Of a DNA stretch of 64,000 bases, positions 36,075-45,467 are shown one piece after another. How positions within the stretch are numbered: position 1 is the first letter of the stretch; the number at the start of each line of letters is the position of its first letter. Below the pieces are notes generated by a model. It saw nothing but the letters and a program-made list of their open reading frames with translations. It was not told the origin of the DNA and ran no database searches. Source of the DNA: Paucibacter_B soli (GTDB lineage: Bacteria > Pseudomonadota > Gammaproteobacteria > Burkholderiales > Burkholderiaceae_C); NCBI RefSeq assembly GCF_037482845.1, contig NZ_JBBHJW010000003.1, forward strand, positions 62,001-126,000. Reading direction: 5' to 3'. Position numbers and translations under genes: made by a program.

Positions 36075-36680
36075 ATGACTGCGACGCGACGTACCGCCCT
36101 CATCATCATCACTGCAGCCGCCGCCCTGGCGGCCTGCTCCGGCATCTACACCCTCAGCGCCGACGTGCAGACCTTCGGCGCCTGGCCCGAGGGCCGCAAG
36201 CCCGGGCTCTATGCCTTCGAGCGCCTGCCCTCACAACAGGGCGACAAGCGCCAGGACGCGCTCGAGGACAGCGCCCGTGTGGCGCTTGAAAAGGCCGGCT
36301 TTCGCCCCGCCGCCGATGCCAAGAGCGCCGACATTCTGGTGACGCTGGGCGCGCGCGTCAGCGCGCTGGACCGCGCCCCCTGGGACGATCCGCTGTGGTG
36401 GCGCTGGCATGTGGGCTATGCCAACTGGCGCCATGGCTTCTGGCGTGGCCGCGGTTATGCCGGCCTGGACCTGAGCGAGAAACGCTACGACCGCGAGGTG
36501 GCCCTGCTGCTGCGCGAGCGCGCCAGTGGCGAGCCCCTGTATGAAGCGCGCGCCAGCAACGACGGCATGACCCAGGGCGATGCGGCCCTGCTGGGCGGGC
36601 TGATGCAGGCGGCGCTGGGCGACTTCCCGCAAACCCGGCCGGAAGTGCATCGCATCACGGTCCAGCTCGGCGCGAAGTAG
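36075..36680 (+). CDS. DUF4136 domain lipoprotein
   Basis: The 201-residue protein has a lipoprotein signal ending LAAC (Cys21) and a DUF4136-type body: a YAFERLPSQQ strand, ALEKAGFRPA, SADILVTLGA, and a Trp/Arg-rich middle (WWRWHVGYANWRHGFWRGRG). It is probably anchored in the outer membrane facing the periplasm. Function unknown. AGGAGG lies 6 bases before the ATG. Confidence 0.85.
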   Translation: MTATRRTALIIITAAAALAACSGIYTLSADVQTFGAWPEGRKPGLYAFERLPSQQGDKRQDALEDSARVALEKAGFRPAADAKSADILVTLGARVSALDRAPWDDPLWWRWHVGYANWRHGFWRGRGYAGLDLSEKRYDREVALLLRERASGEPLYEARASNDGMTQGDAALLGGLMQAALGDFPQTRPEVHRITVQLGAK

Positions 36681-36694
36681 TCGCAGCCGGCGCC

Positions 36695-36711
36695 GCCGCG
36701 ATAATCGCGGC
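36695..36711. promoter_or_regulatory. Palindrome upstream of glmU
   Basis: GCCGCGAT (36695-36702) and ATCGCGGC (36704-36711) are perfect reverse complements around one base. The element contains a GATAAT-type -10 and lies 20 bp before the glmU ATG. It may be a promoter with an overlapping operator, or chance in GC-rich DNA. Confidence 0.35.
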
Positions 36712-36730
36712 TTCAAAAAATGGAGTCGCG

Positions 36731-38119
36731 ATGGCGCTGAATCTGGTGATCATGGCCGCGGGCAAGGGTACCCGCATGAAGTCCGCCTTGCCCAAGGTGC
36801 TGCACAAGGTGGCCGGCCGCTCGCTGCTGGCCCATGTGCTGGGCACCACCGCGGGCCTCGACGCGCAGGCGCGCATCGTCATCACCGGCCATGGCGCGGA
36901 CGAGGTCGAGCGCGCCGTGGCGGCGCCCGGCATCAGCTTCGTGCGCCAGCTGCCGCAGCTGGGCACCGGCCATGCGATCCAGCAAGTCGTGCCGGCACTG
37001 CAGGGCGAAGGCACAACGCTGATCCTGAACGGCGACGTGCCCCTCATCAAGGCCGACACCGCCAGCCGCCTGGTGCAGGCCTGCGGTGGCGAACGCCTGG
37101 CGCTGCTCACCATCATGCTGGCCGACCCCAGCGGCTACGGCCGCATCGTGCGCGCCGGCGGCGCCTGCGATGGCGAGGTGCAGGCCATCGTCGAGCACAA
37201 GGACGCCACGCCCGCGCAGCGCCAGATCCGCGAAGGCTATACCGGCATGATGGCCGCGCCCACCGGCGCGCTCAAGCGCTGGGTCGCGCAGCTCAACAAC
37301 AACAACGCCCAGGGCGAGTACTACCTGACCGACATCGTGGCGATGGCCGTGGCCGAGGGCGTGCCCGTGGTGGGCATTGCCGCCCCCAACGAGACCGAGG
37401 TGCTGGGCGTCAACAGCCCCCTGCAACTGGCCGACCTGGAGCGCCGCCACCAGCGCGAGCAGGCCGAGGCGCTGATGGAACAAGCCGGCGTGCGCCTGGC
37501 TGACCCGGCACGCTTCGACCTGCGCGGTTCGCTGAGCTGCGGCCAGGATGTGGAGATCGACGTCAACTGCGTGTTCGAGGGCCGGGTCGCGCTGGGCGAC
37601 GGCGTGCGCATCGGCGCCAACTGCGTGATCCGCAATGCCAGCATTGCGGCCGGCGCACGCATCCATGAATTCACCCATATCGACGGCGAGAGCGTCGGCG
37701 TGAAGATCGGCGCGGGCGCGCTGATCGGCCCCTTCGCGCGCCTGCGCCCGGGTGCGGAGCTGGGTGACGAGGTGCACATCGGCAACTTCGTCGAGGTCAA
37801 GAACTCCACTCTGGCCAAGGGCGCCAAGGCCAACCACCTGGCCTATCTGGGCGATGCCACGGTGGGCGAGCGCGTCAACTACGGCGCTGGCTCCATCACG
37901 GCCAACTACGACGGCGCCAACAAACACCGCACCGTCATCGGTGCCGACGTGCATGTGGGTTCCAACTGCGTGCTGGTGGCCCCGGTCAGCATCGGCGCCG
38001 GCGCCACCATTGGCGGCGGGTCCACCATCACCAAGGACGTGGGCGAAGGTGAGCTGAGTGTGGCGCGCGGCAAACAGGTAGCCATCAGCGGCTGGCAGCG
38101 CCCGGCCAAGAAGCGCTGA
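36731..38119 (+). CDS. glmU: Bifunctional UDP-GlcNAc pyrophosphorylase / glucosamine-1-P acetyltransferase GlmU
   Basis: The 462-residue enzyme makes UDP-N-acetylglucosamine for peptidoglycan and LPS. The N-terminal uridyltransferase has AAGKGTRMKSALPKVLH (9-25); the C-terminal half is a left-handed beta-helix of hexapeptide repeats (IGANCVIRNASIAAGARI) with the acetyltransferase blocks NYGAGSITANYDGANKH. GGAG lies 5 bases before the ATG. Standard length. No glmS neighbour is present. Confidence 0.97.
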   Translation: MALNLVIMAAGKGTRMKSALPKVLHKVAGRSLLAHVLGTTAGLDAQARIVITGHGADEVERAVAAPGISFVRQLPQLGTGHAIQQVVPALQGEGTTLILNGDVPLIKADTASRLVQACGGERLALLTIMLADPSGYGRIVRAGGACDGEVQAIVEHKDATPAQRQIREGYTGMMAAPTGALKRWVAQLNNNNAQGEYYLTDIVAMAVAEGVPVVGIAAPNETEVLGVNSPLQLADLERRHQREQAEALMEQAGVRLADPARFDLRGSLSCGQDVEIDVNCVFEGRVALGDGVRIGANCVIRNASIAAGARIHEFTHIDGESVGVKIGAGALIGPFARLRPGAELGDEVHIGNFVEVKNSTLAKGAKANHLAYLGDATVGERVNYGAGSITANYDGANKHRTVIGADVHVGSNCVLVAPVSIGAGATIGGGSTITKDVGEGELSVARGKQVAISGWQRPAKKR

Positions 38120-38250
38120 TGCTGGTTTGCCAGCGTGACAAATTCACGCGCCACCTCTAGCATGGGCCCGCTTGCCACCGGATTGCGGGGCAGCAATTCG
38201 GGTGGCTTGGCCTAGTATTCAGGCTCAGGCAGTCGGACAGGAAGTACAGC

Positions 38251-38739
38251 ATGGCGCAGCAAGGCAACTCGACCAAACACCAGCTCACGCGGCTGACGGA
38301 TGAGTGCAGCGAGGCGCTCGAAGGGTTCGTCATAGACAGCTTGCGAAAGGACCTGGAACAGGCCACCGACCAGCAGGACCAGGCCGCGCGCAGCGAGACC
38401 CTGGAGCAGCTGGCCCTCTATCACGCCCAGTGCGATGACGCCGCCAAGGCCTGCTACTACCTTTGCCGCAGCCTTGGCCTGGCACGCCAGCAGGAGCCCG
38501 GTGAGCCGACGCTGGAGCTGCTGTTCGAGCTGCTGGGCGCGCTGGCCGATCTGCCCGCCGATCTGGGCGCCAGCGCCCAGGCCGAGCCGGTGGGTGAGGC
38601 CGACGGGCTGGGCGTGTTCGAACTCTGCCACCAGCTCGCCGCCGCGCGCGAACTCACGCAGGCCGCCTGGGATCAGGCCGAGCAAAGCGAACTCACCGAC
38701 GCCCCCTGCCCTAGCGCGCCGGCGCACGCGCTGCATTAA
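38251..38739 (+). CDS. Hypothetical helical protein
   Basis: A 162-residue acidic, Ala/Gln/Leu-rich protein without signal peptide or membrane segment. Cys residues cluster in HAQCDDAAKACYYLCRSLG, and the helix pattern LEQLALYHAQCDDAAKACYY resembles a single TPR-like hairpin. It has a plausible GGA-type ribosome site (ACAGGAAG). I do not recognise a family. No terminator is evident on either side. Confidence 0.6.
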   Translation: MAQQGNSTKHQLTRLTDECSEALEGFVIDSLRKDLEQATDQQDQAARSETLEQLALYHAQCDDAAKACYYLCRSLGLARQQEPGEPTLELLFELLGALADLPADLGASAQAEPVGEADGLGVFELCHQLAAARELTQAAWDQAEQSELTDAPCPSAPAHALH

Positions 38740-38812
38740 GGTTTTGCCCCCTTGCGCCGCCCGGCGCAAGCATCGCATGCTGCGCCCACCAATCACTTCG
38801 TGAGGCGCCGGC

Positions 38813-39343
38813 ATGAAGATCCTCAAATGGCTCGTGATCCTGCTGGTGGGCCTGATCGCCCTGCTCTACGCCGGCGGGCTGGCGCTATCGTCCAAATTCA
38901 CTGTCTCGCGCAGCCTGCAGATCCAGGCCCCGCCCGACAAGGTCTATGCCCTGGTGGTCAACCCCAGGCATTGGGCGCAATGGTCGGTGTGGCACGCACG
39001 TGACCCGCAGATGCAGATCGACTACAGCGGCCCCGAGTCGGGCGCTGGCGCGGTATGGGCCTGGAAAAGCAAGACCGAGGGTGACGGCCGCATGAGCTTC
39101 ACGGCCGCCGAGCCCGGCTTGCGCGTGGCCTATGACCTCTACTTCCCCGACTTCGGCACCACCTCGGGTGGCGAGCTGCGCTTCCAGGCCGTGAACGGTG
39201 GCACCCAGGTCAGCTGGGTGATGAATGGCGACATGGGCAAGAACCCCTTGTTCCACTGGATGGCGCTGTTCGCCGATGGCATGGTGGGCAAGGACTTCGA
39301 GGCCGGCCTGTCCAAGCTCAAGACGGTGGCCGAAAAACCCTAA
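38813..39343 (+). CDS. SRPBCC family (polyketide cyclase/dehydrase-like) membrane-anchored protein
   Basis: A 176-residue protein with one N-terminal membrane anchor (LVILLVGLIALLYAGGLAL), then an SRPBCC hot-dog-like helix-grip domain: VSRSLQIQAPPDKVYALVVN and HWAQWSVWHARDPQM are typical of this START-like fold, which binds hydrophobic ligands. Ligand unknown. Its stop overlaps the convergent amidohydrolase stop by 4 bp. Confidence 0.85.
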   Translation: MKILKWLVILLVGLIALLYAGGLALSSKFTVSRSLQIQAPPDKVYALVVNPRHWAQWSVWHARDPQMQIDYSGPESGAGAVWAWKSKTEGDGRMSFTAAEPGLRVAYDLYFPDFGTTSGGELRFQAVNGGTQVSWVMNGDMGKNPLFHWMALFADGMVGKDFEAGLSKLKTVAEKP

Positions 39344-40191
39344 TCCAAACCGAACAGGCGCGCGCCATTGCCCCAGGCAATCAGGCGCGCCGCCGGCGCG
39401 GGCAGATCGCCCAGCCAGAGCCGGGCCTCGCTCATCAGGCCCTCGTAGTACTGCCAACGCTGGTTGATCCAGGTGTCCGAGCCGATCAGGAAACGCTCGG
39501 GCTGCTGGCTTAGCAGCGCCTGCCACGCCGGACTCAGATGGCCGCTCGCATCGGTCAGGCCGGGCCGGTAGGACAGCTCGGCCAGCAGGCCCGGGTAGCG
39601 CTGCAGCAGTTCGCGCACGCGCTCGATCGGCGCGCCGCCTATGCCGGCATGGGCCCAGATCAGCCGCGCCTTGGGCGCGTGGGCCATCAGCTTGTCGATC
39701 GCCACGTCATCCACATGGGCCAGCACCAGCAGGCCGCGCTGCTCGGCCAGGCGCATCAGCTTGATGGCCACCGGCCCATCGGCATGGGCGCTATCGTAGA
39801 GATGGAATTCGCCCAGGCCGCGATAGGGCCCGGCCGGTGTGCCGCGCGCCAGTTCGTCCAGCACCATCTGGTAGATGCTTTCATCGGCGAACCAGCCGCC
39901 GTAGTCGGCACGGTCGCGGTACAGGCGCACAAAGGGCACGACGCGCACGCCGGCCGCACGCGTCGCGTCCAGCGCCGTCGCCAGGCTCAGGGTGCCGGCA
40001 TTCGGCCGGCTGTTGGCCAGCACCGCGCGCACGCCGCTGCGCTGCATGCGGCCCAGCACATCGGCCAGCGGATGGGGCTGCTGAGCCTCGACGTTGTAGT
40101 GCAGATGGGCGTCGAACAGTGGCCCCTCGTAAGCCTGGGCATGCAGGCCACCGCACAGTGCCAGCAGCAGCAGCGGCAGCTCAATGCGCAT
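39340..40191 (-). CDS. Secreted amidohydrolase-like (TIM-barrel) protein
   Basis: A 283-residue protein with a signal peptide (ends LHAQA) and features of the metal-dependent amidohydrolase superfamily: LFDAHLHYN near the start, GLGEFHLYD, VLAHVDD, LIWAHAGIG and a final LIGSDTW, giving the usual series of metal-ligand His and Asp. Amidohydrolase_2-type decarboxylases or lactonases are the nearest families; substrate is unknown. Its ATG lies inside the last 11 bp of the upstream RAYT-like gene, so expression is probably coupled to it. Confidence 0.85.
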   Translation of the reverse strand: MRIELPLLLLALCGGLHAQAYEGPLFDAHLHYNVEAQQPHPLADVLGRMQRSGVRAVLANSRPNAGTLSLATALDATRAAGVRVVPFVRLYRDRADYGGWFADESIYQMVLDELARGTPAGPYRGLGEFHLYDSAHADGPVAIKLMRLAEQRGLLVLAHVDDVAIDKLMAHAPKARLIWAHAGIGGAPIERVRELLQRYPGLLAELSYRPGLTDASGHLSPAWQALLSQQPERFLIGSDTWINQRWQYYEGLMSEARLWLGDLPAPAARLIAWGNGARLFGLD

Positions 40192-41065
40192 GCAGGCTGC
40201 GCTCGTGCCCGGCGATCAGGCGGCTGACGCGCGAGACCGAGAGGCCCAGCTCATGCGCCAGCCCGGTCATCGACAGCCCGCCCTCGGTGTGGGCGCGGTA
40301 CAGCGCCTCCTCGCGGCTGCTGGATTCGCGCAGCCAATCCCGCCATGGGCGCCAGGGGCGCGAGCGCAGGCCCGCGGCGCGGCCACTGCCCGCCGATGCG
40401 CGCCTGGCGGGCGCCGGCGCGAGCTGCTGCATGCGCGCCGCAAAGGCCTCGTCGCCCAGAAAGATCTGGTGCCGCAGCCGCTGCCAGATGTCGGGGCCGG
40501 CGCCCTCGGCCAGCAGGCGCTCGTAGCGCTGGGCGGCGCGCTTGCGGTCGGCCACGGCCTGGGCCGGCTTGCCGATCAGGTAGGACCACAGCCCCTGCAC
40601 CTCCAGCCACTCGGGCGCCGCGACGGCGCCGGCATGGGCGGCATAGCTGGACCAGGGCCAGCCCTGCGGCGTCTTGGCCAGGCCGGTGCGCACGGCGGAC
40701 TGATCCACATGGCGGCAGACCTCCAGCAGCATGGCCTCGCGGTCCACCAGCACCGCCTTGAAGCGGCCCTGGAACAGATTGCCGGCGCCGCCATGGCGGC
40801 GGTTGTAACCCTGGGTGTAGACGCCGTTCAGATGGCGCATCAGGCGCGAGAGATTGGCCTGGCGCGTGAACAGCAAGAGCTCGTAACCGTCATGCCCGAG
40901 GTGATAGGCCAGCACCTGGGCGTCGAAGCGCTCCATCGCCTGGGCGATCACCGCCAGCAGGGCGCGGCGATCCGCATCGTCGTGGAACACCGCTGCGCCA
41001 GCATCGCCCTTGGAGGCGACATGGTAGACAGCGCCGGGGATTTCAATGCGTAGAGGTCTGGCCAT
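40181..41065 (-). CDS. RAYT-like (Y1/IS200-type) transposase relative lacking the HUH histidines
   Basis: A 294-residue protein that follows the REP-associated tyrosine transposase pattern: it starts MARPLRIEIPGAVYHVASKG, has NLSRLMRHLNGVYTQGYNRR (catalytic Tyr candidates 83 and 87) and NLFQGRFKAVLV, and ends with a helix-turn-helix (GLSMTGLAHELGLSVSRVSR). Where relatives have NHxH, the HUH nuclease histidines, this protein reads DGYE (59-62), so metal binding and DNA cleavage should be lost. The frame is intact, which argues for a retained DNA-binding role. It overlaps the amidohydrolase gene by 11 bp. Confidence 0.82.
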   Translation of the reverse strand: MARPLRIEIPGAVYHVASKGDAGAAVFHDDADRRALLAVIAQAMERFDAQVLAYHLGHDGYELLLFTRQANLSRLMRHLNGVYTQGYNRRHGGAGNLFQGRFKAVLVDREAMLLEVCRHVDQSAVRTGLAKTPQGWPWSSYAAHAGAVAAPEWLEVQGLWSYLIGKPAQAVADRKRAAQRYERLLAEGAGPDIWQRLRHQIFLGDEAFAARMQQLAPAPARRASAGSGRAAGLRSRPWRPWRDWLRESSSREEALYRAHTEGGLSMTGLAHELGLSVSRVSRLIAGHERSLHAH

Positions 41066-41118
41066 GCTGGCAACTTAGGCCACCCATGCCCAAAAGGCAA
41101 GGCCTGACCCCAAAGGAC

Positions 41119-41592
41119 TCAGCGCAGTTTCAGGCCGTCCAGCACCTTGAGCACGGCCTCTTCACCCATGCTGCGCGCATCGGCAAGCTCGCCCGCTCCC
41201 GTTGCACTCAAGACCTGGCCCTCGGGCCCGAGCACCGCGACCGCCGGGATGCCCTTCTTCAGCGGCACGCCCATCTGCGCGGCCAGCTCGGTGTTGCGGT
41301 CGAAGCGCCCGACATTGACCTTCAGCGTCACGAAGCGCCGGTTGGTTTCGGCCTGCAGCCGGCCCTCGGCCAGCTTGGCGTCCAGCGCCAGGCAGTCCTT
41401 GCACCAGTTGGCGCCGAACACCACCAGCACGTTCTTGCGCTGGGCGTTGGCCTGGCCGAGCGCCAGGTTCAGCTCGGCGCGCGCATCGGCCTGCTCGTTG
41501 TAGACCGGTTTGGCGCTGCCCTGGGCGGCCGCGGGATTCAGGCAGGCTGCGAACGCCAGGCCGCAGGAAATCAGCAGTTTGCGAAGCTTCAT
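41119..41592 (-). CDS. Periplasmic thioredoxin-family protein
   Basis: A 157-residue protein with a signal peptide (cleaved near PAAAQG) and a thioredoxin fold carrying the redox pair WCKDC. VLVVFGANWCKDCLALDAKL and the cis-Pro in KKGIPAVAVLG match thioredoxin_7/DsbD-gamma-like proteins. It probably reduces or isomerises disulfides outside the cytoplasm. It is divergent from the DUF808 gene and lies 53 bp upstream of the RAYT-like gene on the same strand. Confidence 0.88.
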   Translation of the reverse strand: MKLRKLLISCGLAFAACLNPAAAQGSAKPVYNEQADARAELNLALGQANAQRKNVLVVFGANWCKDCLALDAKLAEGRLQAETNRRFVTLKVNVGRFDRNTELAAQMGVPLKKGIPAVAVLGPEGQVLSATGAGELADARSMGEEAVLKVLDGLKLR

Positions 41593-41662
41593 GGCGACAG
41601 TGTGCCATCGCCCTGAGGTACAACAGCGGCCTTGCCAGAATACTCCCGAAAGCCCTCACGCC

Positions 41663-42601
<939 letters not shown>

Positions 42602-42641
42602 GGGTCGGATGGCATAGTGCAGCCACTCGGGAGGATTCCGG

Positions 42642-44207
42642 ATGCTGCATGCCAGGCGAACTACCCTTTGGGTCGGCTTGCTGTCCCTGCTGCTGGCCGC
42701 CTGCGGTGGCGGCGGCAGCAGCAGCCCGGCGGCGCCGGATGCGCCCCCCAGCGCCGAGTCCGGCCTGCTGAACGACCCGGTGCGCTATGCACTGGACGCC
42801 GACGCAGCGCTGCCCAGCGCCACCGAAAGCTCGGTGCAAACCAGCCAGCAGCTAAGCCTGGATGGCGCACCGATCGACTACCAGACCGACACCGGCCACC
42901 TCACCGCCAGCGACCCGGTGAGCGGCGCCGCCAAGGCCAGCATGTTCTACGTGGCCTACACCCGCAAGGGCGTGGCCAGCGCAAACAGGCCGCTGGTGTT
43001 CTTCTACAACGGCGGGCCGGGCTCGGCCTCGGTATGGCTGCATCTGGGCTCCTACGCGCCCAAGCGCCTGGCCGCCCCCATGCCCGCCAGCACGGTGCCC
43101 CAGCCCTATCGCATGGTGGACAACCCGCAGACTCTACTGCGCGAGGCCGATCTGGTGTTCGTCGATGCGGTGGGCACCGGCTATTCGCAGGCCATCGCGC
43201 CCAACAGCAACCGCACGTTCTGGGGCGTGGATGCCGACGCGCTGCTGTTCCGCGACTTCGTGCTGCGCTACACCGCCAAGTTCCAGCGCCAGGCCTCGCC
43301 CATCGTGCTGTTCGGCGAGTCCTATGGCGGCCTGCGTTCGCCCATCCTGGCCGCGGCCCTGCTCGCCGCGGGTGCGCCGCTGCAGGGCGTGGTGCTGCAG
43401 TCTGCCATCCTCAACTACAACAGCAACTGCGCCGTGCTCGCCCCCGGCCGGCTCAGCTGCAGCGCCTTCGTGCCCAGTTACGCGGCCGCGGCGGCCTGGT
43501 TCCAGCGTGCCCGGCCGGTGCCCACCGAGCTGCCCAGCTTCGAGCAGCAGGTGATCGCCTATGCCGAGGCGCAGTACGAGCCCGCCGCGCAGGCCTGGCT
43601 GACGCGGCGCCAGCCGCTGGCAGCACCGATCGCGCAGCAGCTGGGCGACTACAGCGGCCTGGCCGCCAGCAACTGGCAGGCCGAGCCCCTGCTCCATCCC
43701 GAGCGCTTCCGGCGCCTGCTGATGCCCAGCCAGCTGATCGGCCGCTACGACGCCCGCGTGGCCGCCGGCGTCAACGACGCGCTCGCCGCCGAGGGCGACC
43801 CGTCCAGCACGGTGCTCACGGTCGCCTTCGTCAGCAGCATCGCCGAGCATCTGCGCGCCAACCTCAGGTACCAGGCGAGCGTGAACTACCGCCTCGTCAA
43901 CAGCGAGGTGATCGATCAATGGCAATGGCGCCACGATGACCATGAGCTGCCCGACGCCATCCCCGACCTGGCGCTGGCCTTCGGCCTCAGGCCCACGCTC
44001 AAGCTGCTGGTGATGGGCGGCTACCACGACCTCGCCACCCCCTTCCGGCTCACCGAGCAAGACCTGGCACGGCTGGCGCCCCAGCCCGCCGGCCTACAGC
44101 TCAGGCGCTATGTGGGCGGCCACATGACCTATCTGGACGACCAGGTGCGGCCCGCCATGCGCGCCGATCTGGCCGGTTTCCTCACCAGCCTCGGGGGTGC
44201 CCCATGA
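42642..44207 (+). CDS. Serine carboxypeptidase-like S10 peptidase, lipoprotein
   Basis: A 521-residue lipoprotein (LLAAC, Cys21, followed by Gly/Ser linker) of the S10 family. The oxyanion block FYNGGPGSAS (121-130), nucleophile Ser227 in GESYGG, Asp in GGYHDLATPF (about 463) and His in GGHMTY (about 493) complete the triad. It should trim C-terminal residues of peptides outside the cytoplasm. GGAGG precedes the ATG. Its stop overlaps the next start (ATGA, 44204-44207). Confidence 0.9.
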   Translation: MLHARRTTLWVGLLSLLLAACGGGGSSSPAAPDAPPSAESGLLNDPVRYALDADAALPSATESSVQTSQQLSLDGAPIDYQTDTGHLTASDPVSGAAKASMFYVAYTRKGVASANRPLVFFYNGGPGSASVWLHLGSYAPKRLAAPMPASTVPQPYRMVDNPQTLLREADLVFVDAVGTGYSQAIAPNSNRTFWGVDADALLFRDFVLRYTAKFQRQASPIVLFGESYGGLRSPILAAALLAAGAPLQGVVLQSAILNYNSNCAVLAPGRLSCSAFVPSYAAAAAWFQRARPVPTELPSFEQQVIAYAEAQYEPAAQAWLTRRQPLAAPIAQQLGDYSGLAASNWQAEPLLHPERFRRLLMPSQLIGRYDARVAAGVNDALAAEGDPSSTVLTVAFVSSIAEHLRANLRYQASVNYRLVNSEVIDQWQWRHDDHELPDAIPDLALAFGLRPTLKLLVMGGYHDLATPFRLTEQDLARLAPQPAGLQLRRYVGGHMTYLDDQVRPAMRADLAGFLTSLGGAP

Positions 44208-44536
44208 GATGCCTGTTGTTGCTGCTGCTGGCGCTGCCGTGCGGGCTGGCCCAGGCCCAGCCCATGCAAGATCCCTGGCTGCCGCCGGCCGCACGCCAGG
44301 CGGCGTTGGCGCCGGCCACCAGTGGCCATGCCTTGCGCGCTCAGGTGCAGGCCAAGCTGGCCGCGCAGTTCCGCCAGGCCGACCTGCGGGGCCGCGGTGC
44401 CCTTACCCTGGCCGAGGCACGCGCGGCCGGCTTTGGCTGGCTGGTACAGCATTTCGAACGCATAGACAGCGGCGGCCGCGGCGAGCTGAGCCTGCAGGAT
44501 TTGCAGCAGTATCTGCTGCGCCAGCAAAGCCTCTGA
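44204..44536 (+). CDS. Small secreted EF-hand-like protein
   Basis: A 110-residue protein with a signal peptide (MRCLLLLLLALPCGLAQA). Two segments, ADLRGRGALTLAEARAA and IDSGGRGELSLQDLQQYL, have EF-hand loop spacing (D at position 1, G at 6, hydrophobic at 8, acidic at 12), although the other acidic loop positions are replaced by Ser, Gly or Arg. Calcium binding is therefore uncertain. It is coupled by a 4-bp overlap to the S10 peptidase, suggesting a partner or regulator of that enzyme. Confidence 0.75.
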   Translation: MRCLLLLLLALPCGLAQAQPMQDPWLPPAARQAALAPATSGHALRAQVQAKLAAQFRQADLRGRGALTLAEARAAGFGWLVQHFERIDSGGRGELSLQDLQQYLLRQQSL

Positions 44537-44579
44537 GCGCCCGATACGCTACGCTCTCGCCTTTGCACCGCCCTCGGCC

Positions 44580-44822
44580 ATGATGAAAACACACACCGTC
44601 GAAATCCAGAAATTCAAGGCCGCGACCACCACCGGCCATGGCGAAGTCATCTTCAAGATCGACGCCATCATCAATCCGCGCCAGCCGGTCGATGGCATCG
44701 AGCCCAGCAGCGTGATCACCATGACCGAAGCCAACGCCCGCGTGCTGATGCTGCTGCTGAAGGCACAGATCGCCGAATTCGACGCCAAGAAACCCAAGAG
44801 CCGTCACGGCCGACACGGCTGA
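44580..44822 (+). CDS. Hypothetical 80-residue protein
   Basis: A small cytoplasmic protein starting at one of two adjacent ATGs (44580 or 44583). It has a beta-like N-terminal half (THTVEIQKFKAATTTGHGEV) and a helical, basic C-terminus (LLLKAQIAEFDAKKPKSRHG). I do not recognise the family. It lies 21 bp upstream of the UPF0149 gene and may be co-transcribed with it. No clear ribosome site. Confidence 0.55.
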   Translation: MMKTHTVEIQKFKAATTTGHGEVIFKIDAIINPRQPVDGIEPSSVITMTEANARVLMLLLKAQIAEFDAKKPKSRHGRHG

Positions 44823-44843
44823 GCCCCAGCCATCGAGCACCCC

Positions 44844-45467
44844 ATGGAATACCCCAGCTACAACCCCGCCTCCGACTATCTGCCGCTCAACGACGAGGAA
44901 CTCTCGACGCTGGACGACATGCTGACCAAGCTGCCCAGCGAGGCGGCGATGAATATCGAGGCCATGGACGGCTACCTCACCGCCCTGCTGCTCAGCCCCA
45001 AGGCCCTGTCCGAGCTGCCCGGCGCCGCCTGGCTGCCCCTGGTCTGGGGTGGCGACGGTGCCGATGGCCTGGCCCCTTTTGTGAGCGGCAAGCAGAAGAA
45101 GCGCGTGATGATGCTGGTGCTGCGCCATCTGCGCAGCATCGCCGTCCAGCTCGGCGAGCGCCCGGATGCCTGGGAGCCCATCTTCAGCATCGCCGTCACC
45201 GAGGACGAGCAGGAACTCACCGACGCCGAGGACTGGTGCATAGGCTTCATGCTGGGCGTGGACCAGGCCGCCGACGCCTGGGCGCCGCGCTTTGCCGACG
45301 CCGAACTGGCCGCCGCGCTGGCACCGATCGCCCTGCTCGGCGGCGATGAATCGCAGCTCACGCCCGAAGACCAGGCGCGCCTGAACGACGAGGCCCTGCA
45401 CGACGCGCTCAGCCGCGAGGTGCCGGAAGCGGTGCTTCAGCTCGCCGCTGCGCTCAAGGCCGACTGA
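44844..45467 (+). CDS. UPF0149 / YecA-like family protein
   Basis: A 207-residue protein matching the UPF0149 (YgfB/YecA) fold: LPLNDEELSTLDDMLTKLPS then NIEAMDGYLTALLLSPKALS and DAEDWCIGFMLGVDQAADAW are the conserved helical blocks. The SEC-C zinc tail found on longer YecA homologues is absent. Function unknown. Its last 31 bp overlap the convergent adenine deaminase gene. Confidence 0.88.
   Translation: MEYPSYNPASDYLPLNDEELSTLDDMLTKLPSEAAMNIEAMDGYLTALLLSPKALSELPGAAWLPLVWGGDGADGLAPFVSGKQKKRVMMLVLRHLRSIAVQLGERPDAWEPIFSIAVTEDEQELTDAEDWCIGFMLGVDQAADAWAPRFADAELAAALAPIALLGGDESQLTPEDQARLNDEALHDALSREVPEAVLQLAAALKAD

Noticed and set aside
38120..38250. A terminator after glmU (GCTGG-TTTG-CCAGC at about 38121-38140)
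   Set aside because: The stem is only 5 bp and is not followed by a T tract.
40181..41065. An active insertion sequence
   Set aside because: No terminal repeats were seen and the catalytic histidines are absent, so I treat it as a single-copy relative and not a mobile element.
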